Source: CAVVDT01 sp964568825
GTDB lineage: Bacteria > Pseudomonadota > Alphaproteobacteria > Rhizobiales > Aestuariivirgaceae
Direction: 5' to 3'
Length of the DNA: 20,491 nt
Assembly (NCBI GenBank): GCA_964568825.1
Contig: CAZMSA010000050.1
Coordinates: forward strand, 1 to 20,491
Under the pieces are notes generated by a model that did not search any database, was not told the DNA's origin, and worked only from the letters and a program-made list of their open reading frames with translations. Both the position numbers and the translations under genes were made by a program. Below, piece after piece: positions 1 to 7,114 of this stretch (the stretch's first letter is position 1; each line of letters opens with the position of its first letter).

Positions 1-539
1 ACCGAGCGGCCGAGCTGGTCGGCCATGACGATCAGCACCAGGCTCGGCGGAATGATCTGGGCGAGGGTGCCCGAGGCGGCGATGACGCCGGTGGCGAGGC
101 TGCGGTCATAGCCATAGCGCAACATGATCGGCAGCGAGATCAGCCCCATGGCGATGACCGAGGCGGCGAGCACGCCGGTGGTGGCGGCCAGCAGGGCGCC
201 GACGAAGACGACCGCGAACGCCAGTCCGCCGCGTACCGGGCCGAAGAGCTGCCCGATCGAATCGAGCAGGTCTTCGGCCATGCCCGATCGTTCGAGTATG
301 AGCCCCATGAAGGTAAAGAAGGGAATGGCAAGCAATGTCTCGTTGCCCATCACGCCCCACACCCGGTCCGGCAGCGCCTGCAGGAACTGCGGATTGAACT
401 GGCCGAGCGAAATGCCCAAGACCGCAAAGCCCAAACCCACGAAGGCCAGCGCGAAGGCGACCGGGTAGCCGAGCAGCAGGAAGATCACCAGCGCCACGAA
501 CATGATCGGCGCCATGTTGTCGATAATAAACGCTACCAT
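1..539 (-). CDS. dctM: TRAP transporter large permease (DctM type), C-terminus cut off by window edge
   Basis: This is the large membrane subunit of a tripartite ATP-independent periplasmic transporter, which moves organic acids across the inner membrane using an ion gradient. Translating the minus strand from the ATG at 539 gives about 179 residues, roughly the N-terminal 40% of a usual 425-residue DctM. Visible features are a hydrophobic first segment with LLLGYPVAFAL, the LLAIPFFTFMG segment, a GALLAATTGVLAASVIAMG stretch and ASGTLAQIIPPSLVLIVMAD, all typical of the family. The start lies 31 bases after the stop of the small permease, with a GGGGGCGG purine-rich stretch upstream, so the two form one operon. 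The symbol is a family label; the substrate is unknown because no solute-binding protein is visible. Confidence 0.9.
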   Translation of the reverse strand, partial: MVAFIIDNMAPIMFVALVIFLLLGYPVAFALAFVGLGFAVLGISLGQFNPQFLQALPDRVWGVMGNETLLAIPFFTFMGLILERSGMAEDLLDSIGQLFGPVRGGLAFAVVFVGALLAATTGVLAASVIAMGLISLPIMLRYGYDRSLATGVIAASGTLAQIIPPSLVLIVMADQLGRS

Positions 540-570
540 TTGTGGACCGCCCCCGTGCCTGCCCGTCCGC

Positions 571-1122
571 TCATTCGATCGGGACCTGATGTGCCGGCCG
601 CGAGGCGTGAGGGTCCTCGATAATGCCCCTGATGATTGCGATGCGCTTAATCAGTTCGGATATGCCCTGCAGCATCAGCAGGACGAAGCCGAGCAGGATC
701 ATCAGGCGGGCCGGCCACAGGATCAGTCCCCCGGCGCTGCCCGACATCTCGCCCGATATCAGCGAGTTGTAGAAGAACGGCCAGGATTCGTAGACCATGA
801 GGGCGGCAAACGGCAGCAGCATGAACACATGCCCGAACATCTCGATCCAGTCACGCACGCGCTTGGGCAGCATGTTCGACACGATGTCGATGCGGATGTG
901 CTCGTTGCGCTGCAGGGTGTAGGCGGAGGCGAGCATATAGACGGCGCCGAACAGATACCATTGCAGCTCCAGCCAGGCATTGGAGCTCATGTCGAAGACC
1001 TTGCGGATGATGGCATTGCCGGCGCTCACCAGCACGGCGGCCAGGATGAGCCAGTAAACCCAGCGTCCGACGAAACTGGTCAGCGCATCGATCGCGCGGC
1101 TGATGGCCAGCAGCCCCTGCAT
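571..1122 (-). CDS. dctQ: TRAP transporter small permease (DctQ type)
   Basis: This is the small membrane subunit that pairs with the large permease just downstream. The 183-residue product has four hydrophobic segments (about residues 22-36, 55-69, 96-111 and 132-152) and the family motif RNEHIRID at 72-79, in the cytoplasmic-loop position expected for DctQ. I chose the ATG at 1122 because GGGGAGAGGTG lies immediately upstream as a strong ribosome binding site. Longer in-frame starts at 1146 and 1200 add a Cys/Pro-rich extension with no family resemblance. The gene is divergent from the SDR gene, and the 159-base gap between them must hold both promoters, although no clear promoter or operator was recognised. 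A DctP binding-protein gene is not next to it here; it may lie beyond the left edge or elsewhere. Confidence 0.9.
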   Translation of the reverse strand: MQGLLAISRAIDALTSFVGRWVYWLILAAVLVSAGNAIIRKVFDMSSNAWLELQWYLFGAVYMLASAYTLQRNEHIRIDIVSNMLPKRVRDWIEMFGHVFMLLPFAALMVYESWPFFYNSLISGEMSGSAGGLILWPARLMILLGFVLLMLQGISELIKRIAIIRGIIEDPHASRPAHQVPIE

Positions 1123-1281
1123 CACCTCTCCCCTCGTCTTGCTCATCTTGCGGAGCACAGTCGTTGGCGCGACTATGGGGCAAGCGCAAGGTGTCTGCAA
1201 GTCCGTCTAAGGTTGAAACCGGCAGGTGACATCGACCCATCGCCCGACTAAGGTCGCGGCCGGGCAGACGGAGGCGATGAA

Positions 1282-2070
1282 ATGGCCGAAGACGCAGGCG
1301 AACGCGGGCTTTTCGAGCTCGACGGGCAGGTGGCACTGGTGACCGGCGCCTCATCGGGACTGGGCAAACGGTTTGCCAAAACCCTTGCTGCGGCGGGTGC
1401 GCGGGTGGTGGCGGTGGCGCGGCGCAGGGAGCGGCTGGACGAACTGGTCGAAGGCATCGAGGCGATGGGCGGCGAGGCGCTGGCAGCGGTCGCCGATGTC
1501 ACCAACCGGGCGGCAGTGGCCGCAGCTTTCGATCGGGCCGAGGCGGCGTGGGGACCGGTCACCATCCTCGTCAGCAATGCCGGCATCTCGGGGCAGAAGC
1601 GGGCGCTGGACATCACCGAGGCGGATTGGCGGGCAGTGCTCGACACCAACCTCGATGCCGTGTGGTTCACCGCCCAGGAAGCGGCAAGGCGCATGGTCAA
1701 GGCTGAAAAGGCCGGTACCATCATCAACATCGCCTCGGTGCTGGGCTTTCGCGTCGCCACAACGCTTGCGGCCTATGCGGTGGCCAAGGCGGGCGTGGTG
1801 CAGATGACTTCGGCGCTGGCGGTGGAACTGGCACGCCACCGGATCCGGGTGAACGCCATTGCGCCGGGCTACATCCTCACCGAGATCAACCAGGCGTTCT
1901 TTTCATCGCCGGCCGGAGAAGAGATGATCAAGGCCATCCCGCAGCGCCGCATCGGTACACCCGCCGATCTCGACGGCACGCTGTTGCTGCTGGCCTCGGC
2001 GCGGGCTTCCGGCTTCATGACCGGCTCAACGGTCGTGGTCGACGGCGGCCACATGCTGATCTCGAAGTAG
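1282..2070 (+). CDS. SDR-family NAD(P)-dependent oxidoreductase
   Basis: A 262-residue classical short-chain dehydrogenase/reductase, of normal family length, probably a soluble homotetramer that oxidises or reduces an alcohol/ketone or 3-oxoacyl substrate. The Rossmann glycine motif TGASSGLG is at 21-28, SNAG at 98-101, the structural/catalytic Asn at 123, catalytic Ser at 152, Tyr at 165 and Lys at 169 (YAVAK), and the PG loop at 195-196. A basic residue cluster (ARRRER) after the second beta strand favours NADPH, which is an inference. The start is supported by CGGAGG seven bases upstream; an out-of-frame ATG at 1277 is ignored. It faces away from the TRAP genes and converges on the M24 peptidase with only six bases between stops. 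The exact substrate cannot be told. Confidence 0.93.
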   Translation: MAEDAGERGLFELDGQVALVTGASSGLGKRFAKTLAAAGARVVAVARRRERLDELVEGIEAMGGEALAAVADVTNRAAVAAAFDRAEAAWGPVTILVSNAGISGQKRALDITEADWRAVLDTNLDAVWFTAQEAARRMVKAEKAGTIINIASVLGFRVATTLAAYAVAKAGVVQMTSALAVELARHRIRVNAIAPGYILTEINQAFFSSPAGEEMIKAIPQRRIGTPADLDGTLLLLASARASGFMTGSTVVVDGGHMLISK

Positions 2071-2076
2071 CCTCGA

Positions 2077-3282
2077 CTAGATCACGACGATCTCGCCTGG
2101 CGCCCGGCGGGTGATGAGGCGGTTGCCGCCGTCTTCGAGGACGATGTTTTCCTCGTGCACCATCAAGCGGTCGCGGCCATCGCCTGCGGGATAGAAAAGC
2201 CCCGGCTCGATGGCCAGCGCCATGCCTTCGGCCAGCACCGTTTCGTCGTCGGGATGAATGGAGGGCGGTTCGGTGAGGGCCATGCCGAGGCCGTGGCCCA
2301 TGCGCCCGATGGAGCCCGGCTCGACACCGGCTGCGGCCAGCACCTTGGCCATAGCACGCCACACGGATGAGGCGGTGACGCCCGGGCATGCGGCGGCAAT
2401 GCCGGCGTCCACCGTGTGGTGCAGGGTGGCATAGGCCCATTCCACCTCCGGGGCCGGGGTGCCGATGGAGAAATTGCGGTCGTAGTCGCAGAAATAGCCA
2501 TCGACCACCGAACCGGTATCGAGGGCCAGTACATCGCCTGGCTGGATGGTGCGGTCTACGGGGCCGCGGCAGATGGAATCATAGCCCGAGGGGCCGGAGC
2601 CGATCGCCAGATAGCGCACGTAGTCGGCGCCGCGTTTCAACACCTCGGCCTGGAAGGCGCGGTGCATGCGGGCCTCGCTCATGCCCTCGACATAGAGCGA
2701 GGGAACCGCCGCGTAGGCTTCAGCGACAATATCGGCGGCCATCTGCATGCGCGCCCGTTCGGCCGGCGACAGGATGGTCTTCAGGCCCTGTACTAGTGGG
2801 GCGGCATCGGCGATGGCGCGGGAGCCGATGGCAGCCCTGAGAGAGGCAAAGTCGGCCGCCGCCATGCCGAGGCGGGTTTCGGGGCCCAGTTCCATGCCGA
2901 TGGTGCCGAAGCGGCGAGGAAGCGCCTCGATGTGGCGGACCAGCAGCGAGACGCCTTCGTCCGCAGGGTTGGGGGATGACCAGGTGTCGATTTTGGTGAG
3001 CCAGCTTGCCGCGGCCATGTCGCCAGCGCCCATGGCGGGGATGATCGCCTGCGGTTCGGCTTCCAGCGGCAACAGGAAGAACCACGGCCTGGCCGGGCTT
3101 TCGGCGATGATGGGATAATAGCCGGTGAAGTAGCGAAAGGCCGGGATCGTGGTAATGAGCAGGGCATCGAGGCGGGCCCCGTGCATCGCCTGGCGAGCGC
3201 GTTCGATGCGGGTTTCGAACTCGCCGCTGGTGAAGGGGGGAAGTGGTGCACGGTCGCGGGCGGACACATTTACAGTTTGCAT
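2077..3282 (-). CDS. M24-family metallopeptidase (Xaa-Pro aminopeptidase/creatinase fold)
   Basis: A 401-residue cytosolic protein with an N-terminal creatinase-like domain (about 22-160) and a C-terminal pita-bread catalytic domain (about 175-395). The five metal ligands expected for an active dinuclear M24 peptidase are present: Asp255 (ALDTGS), Asp266 (CDYDRN), His330 (MGHGLGM), Glu359 (AIEPG) and Glu378 (HEENIV). Their presence argues for a proline dipeptidase or Xaa-Pro aminopeptidase type enzyme rather than a metal-free creatinase, although many M24 proteins act on unidentified substrates. The ATG at 3282 has TTGAGG closely upstream. The gene is divergent from the acyl-CoA dehydrogenase across a 70-base gap that should contain both promoters, which hints at joint regulation. 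The neighbours suggest a catabolic role. Confidence 0.9.
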   Translation of the reverse strand: MQTVNVSARDRAPLPPFTSGEFETRIERARQAMHGARLDALLITTIPAFRYFTGYYPIIAESPARPWFFLLPLEAEPQAIIPAMGAGDMAAASWLTKIDTWSSPNPADEGVSLLVRHIEALPRRFGTIGMELGPETRLGMAAADFASLRAAIGSRAIADAAPLVQGLKTILSPAERARMQMAADIVAEAYAAVPSLYVEGMSEARMHRAFQAEVLKRGADYVRYLAIGSGPSGYDSICRGPVDRTIQPGDVLALDTGSVVDGYFCDYDRNFSIGTPAPEVEWAYATLHHTVDAGIAAACPGVTASSVWRAMAKVLAAAGVEPGSIGRMGHGLGMALTEPPSIHPDDETVLAEGMALAIEPGLFYPAGDGRDRLMVHEENIVLEDGGNRLITRRAPGEIVVI

Positions 3283-3352
3283 GGGACCTCAAGCTGGTGG
3301 AGATTGGCGGGGGCTTTTTGAGGGATTTTAGAGGAAGGGGCGTCGGATACCC

Positions 3353-4558
3353 ATGGATTTTTCCATCTCACCGGAACTGGAAGCCTTGCGGGTCAGGGTG
3401 CGCGAGTTCATCGCCGATGAGGTGATGCCGCTGGAAACCCGGCCCGACAGCTACAACGAATACGAGAACATCAAGCTCGATCTGGTGGCGTCGATGCGCG
3501 AGAAGGCCAGGGCCGCTGGCCTGTGGGCGCCGCAGATGCCGGTCGAACGCGGCGGCCTCGGCCTGCCGATCACCGGCTGGGCGGTCATCTACGAGGAAGC
3601 CGCGCGCTCGATCTTCGGCCCCGTCATCCTCAACTGCAACGCCCCTGATGACGGCAACATGAGTGTCCTCAACAAGGTGCTGCCCGATGACGCCATGAAG
3701 GACAAGTGGCTGCAGCCGATCATCGACGGCAAGGTGCGTTCGTCGTTTGTGATGACCGAGCCGCATCCCGGCTCCGGCTCGGATCCGGGCGGCATGATGC
3801 TGACCAAAGCCGAGCGCAAGAACGATCGCTATGTGATTAACGGGCGCAAGTGGTTCATCTCCGGCGCCGCGGTCGCCACCCATTTCATCCTCATGGCGCG
3901 CACCTCCGATGATCCCCGGCACGGTCTCTCCGCCTTTCTCTTCCACCGCGACGATCCCGGCTGGCGCATCGTCCGGCGCATCGAGAACATGGGACCGGAC
4001 GAGCACGGGGGGGTGTGCGAACTGGAATTCGACGGGCTGGAGATCCCCATTGAGCACCGACTGCTTGAGGAAGGCGACGGGTTGCGCATCACCCAGATCC
4101 GCCTCGGGCCGGCGCGCCTTACCCATTGCATGCGCTGGACCGGCATGGCCAAGCGCTGCCTGGAGATCGCCAATGCCTACGTCAACGAGCGCTATGCGTT
4201 CGGTCAGAAACTCATCGAGCGCGAGAGTGTACGGATGATGCTGGGCGATGTCGCCCACCAGATTCAGATTGGCAAACTCTTGACCATGCACGCGGCGTGG
4301 AAGCTCGAACAGGGCGACAAGGCGCAAAAAGAAGTCTCCATGGCCAAGATCCATGTGGCGGAAGTGCTGCACAAGGCGGCCGATACCGGCATCCAGTTGT
4401 GCGGCGCCAAGGGCTATTCGACCGACACGCTGCTGGAATGGATGTACCGCTACGCCCGTTGCGCGCGGCTGGTGGATGGCGCCTCCGAAGTCCACAAGAT
4501 GGTGCTGGCGCGCCACTACGGAAAGCTGGGCAACGACTTCTGGGGATGGGGGGGTTAG
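3353..4558 (+). CDS. Acyl-CoA dehydrogenase family protein
   Basis: A 401-residue FAD-dependent acyl-CoA dehydrogenase of normal length with the usual N-terminal helical domain (1-120), middle beta domain (about 121-235) and C-terminal helical domain. The FAD/substrate signature MTEPHPGSGSDP followed by RYVINGRKWFISGA is clear, as are RYAFGQKLIERESV and the C-terminal QLCGAKGYSTDTLLEWMYRYAR. At the position of the catalytic Glu of medium-chain enzymes (YEGTSQIQ) this protein has VDGASEVH, so Asp375 may be the base, as in the ACAD10/11-like branch. The enzyme would introduce an alpha-beta double bond into an acyl-CoA and pass electrons to ETF. The ribosome binding site is weak: AGGGG lies 12 bases upstream. 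It is divergent from the M24 gene and followed by the repeat region. The chain-length preference is unknown. Confidence 0.93.
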   Translation: MDFSISPELEALRVRVREFIADEVMPLETRPDSYNEYENIKLDLVASMREKARAAGLWAPQMPVERGGLGLPITGWAVIYEEAARSIFGPVILNCNAPDDGNMSVLNKVLPDDAMKDKWLQPIIDGKVRSSFVMTEPHPGSGSDPGGMMLTKAERKNDRYVINGRKWFISGAAVATHFILMARTSDDPRHGLSAFLFHRDDPGWRIVRRIENMGPDEHGGVCELEFDGLEIPIEHRLLEEGDGLRITQIRLGPARLTHCMRWTGMAKRCLEIANAYVNERYAFGQKLIERESVRMMLGDVAHQIQIGKLLTMHAAWKLEQGDKAQKEVSMAKIHVAEVLHKAADTGIQLCGAKGYSTDTLLEWMYRYARCARLVDGASEVHKMVLARHYGKLGNDFWGWGG

Positions 4559-4580
4559 GGGGCCAATTCCGTTCCTTGCC

Positions 4581-4610
4581 GTCACTCCGGGACTTTATCC
4601 CGGCAACGCC
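4581..4610 (+). repeat. Decayed copy of the GTCA-stem-loop-stem palindrome
   Basis: GTCA is followed by an arm ending CCGGGA (4587-4592), loop CTTTA, and the complementary TCCCGG (4598-4603). Loop position, arm length and the leading GTCA match the intact palindromes in the tandem array about 650 bases to the right. The outermost two arm positions no longer pair, and the trailing TCCA is lost. It reads as an old, diverged member of the same dispersed family. Confidence 0.5.
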
Positions 4611-4873
4611 GCGGGCACAGGCTTTCGTCTTCCGTCGACCGGATCGGTCGGGAAGTCCCGGGGGGTCGAGGAAAGCGCTGTGATGCGCTTGACTGGGTAT
4701 AGAGGGTTGCGCGTCATCGGCGCTTTCCCCGGCGGACTTTGTGGACGGGCGGCTGGCGTCTTTAACGCATCCGCAATTCGCCTTTCGGGCAATGCCGGGC
4801 TTTAACCTCTCTGGGCGGTCATTGCAGACCGGCCGGCACCCTGTCTCCGAAAGGGTCAACATCGCGATTGCGC

Positions 4874-4895
4874 GTCCGGACCGTAGTATCCGGAC
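4874..4895. repeat. Seven-bp inverted repeat (GTCCGGA / TCCGGAC)
   Basis: GTCCGGA at 4874-4880 pairs perfectly with TCCGGAC at 4889-4895 across an eight-base loop. No T run follows, so it is not a classical terminator. It lies in the gene-free stretch and may be another relic of a palindromic element; its function is unknown. Confidence 0.4.
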
Positions 4896-5107
4896 CCCTT
4901 AGCTATGTCGCACCCGCACCCCGGGCCAAGACGTCCGTTGCGCCATGACCGGAGAGCCGCACTGCCTCCCCATGACCGGACGGCTCGCGAGTCACGCCCC
5001 GGGAGTGGGAGGAAGCGGAACATTAATAGAACATTTTATGCCGCCTGTCAAGGATTAAATGCACCTGGCAGCATTTTTGTCCTTCATCTTCACCGCCGTC
5101 ATGCCGG

Positions 5108-5207
5108 NNNNNNNNNNNNNNNNNNNNNNNNNNNNNNNNNNNNNNNNNNNNNNNNNNNNNNNNNNNNNNNNNNNNNNNNNNNNNNNNNNNNNNNNNNNNN
5201 NNNNNNN
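5108..5207. other. Assembly gap of exactly 100 N
   Basis: One hundred consecutive N, the usual placeholder for a scaffold join of unknown size. The ten bases on its left (GTCATGCCGG, 5098-5107) equal the start of the palindrome inside each 135-bp unit on its right, so the break lies within the tandem array. Real repeat number and any sequence inside are missing. Confidence 0.97.
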
Positions 5208-5576
5208 TGGTGGGATAGAGTGCGCAAAAACCCTCAAACGTCATGCCGGTACTTGATACCGGCATCCATTCCGCTGGCCTCATGGCTGGGTGTGACGGTG
5301 GCGGAATGGACCCCGTGGTCAAGCCACGGGGTGACGGTGGGGTGGTGGGATAGAGTGCGCAAAAACCCTCAAACGTCATGCCGGTACTTGATACCGGCAT
5401 CCATTCCGCTGGCCTCATGGCTGGGTGTGACGGTGGCGGAATGGACCCCGTGGTCAAGCCACGGGGTGACGGTGGGGTGGTGGGATAGAGTGCGCAAAAA
5501 CCCTCAAACGTCATGCCGGTACTTGATACCGGTATCCATGCCGCTGGCCTCGCGGCCGGGTGGGGCGGTGGCGGGA
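5208..5576. repeat. Tandem array of a 135-bp unit carrying two inverted palindromes
   Basis: The word GGGATAGAGTGCGC recurs at 5212, 5347 and 5482, giving a period of 135 bases. The first two units look identical; the third diverges near 5540 and fades out after about 5576. Each full unit has palindrome A (unit 1: 5243-5251 / 5257-5265, nine-bp stem, loop CTTGA) and palindrome B (5310-5318 / 5324-5332, nine-bp stem, loop TCAAG). Read on the opposite strand, B has the same frame as A: GTCA, arm, CTTGA, arm, TCCATTCCGC, but with different arm bases. The flanks of A and B, TCCATTCCGC and GCGGAATGGA, are themselves inverted. This is the layout of a paired palindromic mosaic element rather than coding DNA. 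At least one more copy starts left of the N gap. Naming a published family would need a search. Confidence 0.9.
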
Positions 5577-5597
5577 TCGTTGACGAGGATCGATCCT

Positions 5598-6884
5598 CTA
5601 TACCGCCAGCCGCCAGACGAGGCCCAGCGTGGCGGTGAGCGCCAGCGTTCCCATGATGCCGAGGCGAAATCGCAGCAGTGCGACAGCGGCGATGAGGGAA
5701 AGGGCAAGGGCTGGCCAAGAGATGCTTGCCCACTGCGGCAGGGCCATGTCGATCACCCCGGCCCTGAAGCGCGCGACGGTTGAGAACACCACGTGCAGGC
5801 CGAACCAGACCGACAGGTTGAGGATCACCCCCACCACGGCGGCGGTGATGGCGGCGAGCGCGCCGGAAAGGCGCGGCTGGTGTTCCAGGCGCTCAACGTA
5901 GGGGGCGCCGGCAAAGATCCACAAGAAGCAGGGGGCGAAGGTGACCCACAAGGTAACGAGGGCGCCGATGAGGCCGCCCAGCGGCGAACCCATCAGCCCC
6001 GAGGCGCGAAAGCCGGCCATGTAGCCGACGAACTCGGTGACGAGGATCAGCGGACCGGGTGTTGTCTCGGCGAGGCCGAGGCCGTCGATCATCTGCTGGG
6101 GGGTAAGCCAGTGATGGGTGACGACGGCGGCCTGGGCCATGTAGGAGAGCACCGCATAGGCGCCGCCGAAGGTGACGACGGCGAGCTTGGAAAAAAATAG
6201 CCCGATCTCGGTGTAGACATGCAGTTGCCCGATGGGTGCCGCGAACCAGGCGAGGACGGCCAGCGGTGCGAACCAGATGATGAGCCAAGTGGCGATGGTC
6301 GCAAGCGTCTGGCGCCAGTCGACGGGCTTTGAAGCGGGCGGGGCCTGCGTCGCCCTGGTGGTGCGCCAGAAGCCGATGACGGCGGCAACTGCGATCACCA
6401 GTGGAAACGGGGCGTTGAGGCAGAAGAGAGCGAGGAAGGCGGCGCCGGCGATCGCCCAGTCGGAAGTGAGCTTCAGGGCCCGCCGGGCGATGCGCAACAG
6501 CGCTTCGACGACGATGGCCAGGACGGCCGCCTTCACCCCGAAGAACACGGCGGCCACCAGTGGCAACTGGCCCAGTTGCGCATAGATGGCGGCGAGACAG
6601 TAGACCACCACGGCGCCGGGCAAAACGAACAGCAGCCCGGCGGCGAGGCCGCCCCTAACCCCGTGCAGCTTCCAGCCGGCGTAAGTCGCAAGCTGCATGG
6701 CTTCAGGCCCGGGCAGGAGCATGCAGAAGTTGAGGGCGCGCAGGAATTCCGCCTCGCCCAGCCATTTTTGCTCATCGACGAGGGTGCGATGCATCATGGC
6801 GATCTGTCCGGCTGGGCCGCCGAACGACAAAAGGCCGATGCGCGTCCAGGTGCGCAGGGCTTCGCGAAAGCTGATGCTGGTCAT
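5598..6884 (-). CDS. chrA: ChrA-family chromate/anion transporter, two-domain form
   Basis: A 428-residue inner-membrane protein of the CHR superfamily, long form, with two homologous halves. The N-terminal half has FGGP (21-24) and LPGPEA (57-62); the C-terminal half repeats them as FGGA (239-242) and TTPGPL (274-279). Around ten hydrophobic segments are visible. Characterised members export chromate or take part in sulfate/chromate exchange; the real substrate here is not known. I chose the ATG at 6884 because the conserved MTSISFREALRTWTRIG start of the fold begins there. An in-frame ATG at 7028 would add 48 residues with no family match, although the ribosome binding site for 6884 is weak. 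The stop lies just right of the repeat array. The gene is divergent from the 2-oxoacid oxidoreductase across 230 bases that include the dyad at 7047-7069. Confidence 0.88.
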   Translation of the reverse strand: MTSISFREALRTWTRIGLLSFGGPAGQIAMMHRTLVDEQKWLGEAEFLRALNFCMLLPGPEAMQLATYAGWKLHGVRGGLAAGLLFVLPGAVVVYCLAAIYAQLGQLPLVAAVFFGVKAAVLAIVVEALLRIARRALKLTSDWAIAGAAFLALFCLNAPFPLVIAVAAVIGFWRTTRATQAPPASKPVDWRQTLATIATWLIIWFAPLAVLAWFAAPIGQLHVYTEIGLFFSKLAVVTFGGAYAVLSYMAQAAVVTHHWLTPQQMIDGLGLAETTPGPLILVTEFVGYMAGFRASGLMGSPLGGLIGALVTLWVTFAPCFLWIFAGAPYVERLEHQPRLSGALAAITAAVVGVILNLSVWFGLHVVFSTVARFRAGVIDMALPQWASISWPALALSLIAAVALLRFRLGIMGTLALTATLGLVWRLAV

Positions 6885-7046
6885 GGCGGCAGCGCGGATC
6901 CAACGAAAAAAAGCGAGCCCGCAAGGGCGCGAACCGGCCAAAACGACCATAGGCAGGATGGCGGTGGCGGGCAACACGGCTTGCCATCGGGTCAAGCCGG
7001 GACCACATTCACATGGTGGATTCGCCATTTGACTTCGGCGCGGTAA

Positions 7047-7069
7047 TTATGTCAGTAATACTGACGTAA
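7047..7069. promoter_or_regulatory. Operator-like dyad in the chrA / oxidoreductase divergent region
   Basis: GTCAGTA (7051-7057) and TACTGAC (7059-7065) are perfect inverted arms around a single central A. TTA and TAA extend the symmetry beyond one mismatched pair, giving 23 bases centred at 7058. It sits 46 bases before the oxidoreductase ATG, in an AT-richer patch of an otherwise GC-rich region. A TTGACT at 7029-7034 could be a -35 element, but no good -10 at standard spacing was found. Size and symmetry fit a TetR, GntR or MarR type binding site; the regulator is not in the window. Confidence 0.55.
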
Positions 7070-7114
7070 ATTGCCACGCAGCCCGGCGACCTGCCATCCC
7101 AGAGGTGCTCTCCC

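Larger units (their letters stand above)
4559..5597. other. About 1 kb intergenic region without a credible gene; palindromes, sequence gap and tandem repeats
   Basis: Between the acyl-CoA dehydrogenase stop and the chrA stop no reading frame resembles a protein family. Frames that stay open here run through the tandem repeat and the N run. The left part (4559-5097) holds decayed palindromic pieces at 4581-4610 and 4790-4808, a hairpin at 4874-4895, and a short AT-rich patch near 5021-5060. The right part is the repeat array and the gap. No obvious terminator for the dehydrogenase is seen, although a palindrome could serve. Confidence 0.75.

Noticed and set aside
4681..4710. Promoter-like TTGACT followed by TATAGA
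   Set aside because: The two boxes are only four bases apart, far from the 16-18 needed, and no gene follows on that strand.
5208..5576. CRISPR array
   Set aside because: The whole 135-bp unit repeats, with no short repeat alternating with unique spacers, and no cas genes are present.
4905..5783. Open frames on both strands through the repeat array, giving in-phase 45-residue peptide repeats
   Set aside because: The period of 135 is divisible by three, so any frame stays open and repeats. The frames include the N run and overlap chrA. The palindromic DNA structure explains the conservation better than a protein does.
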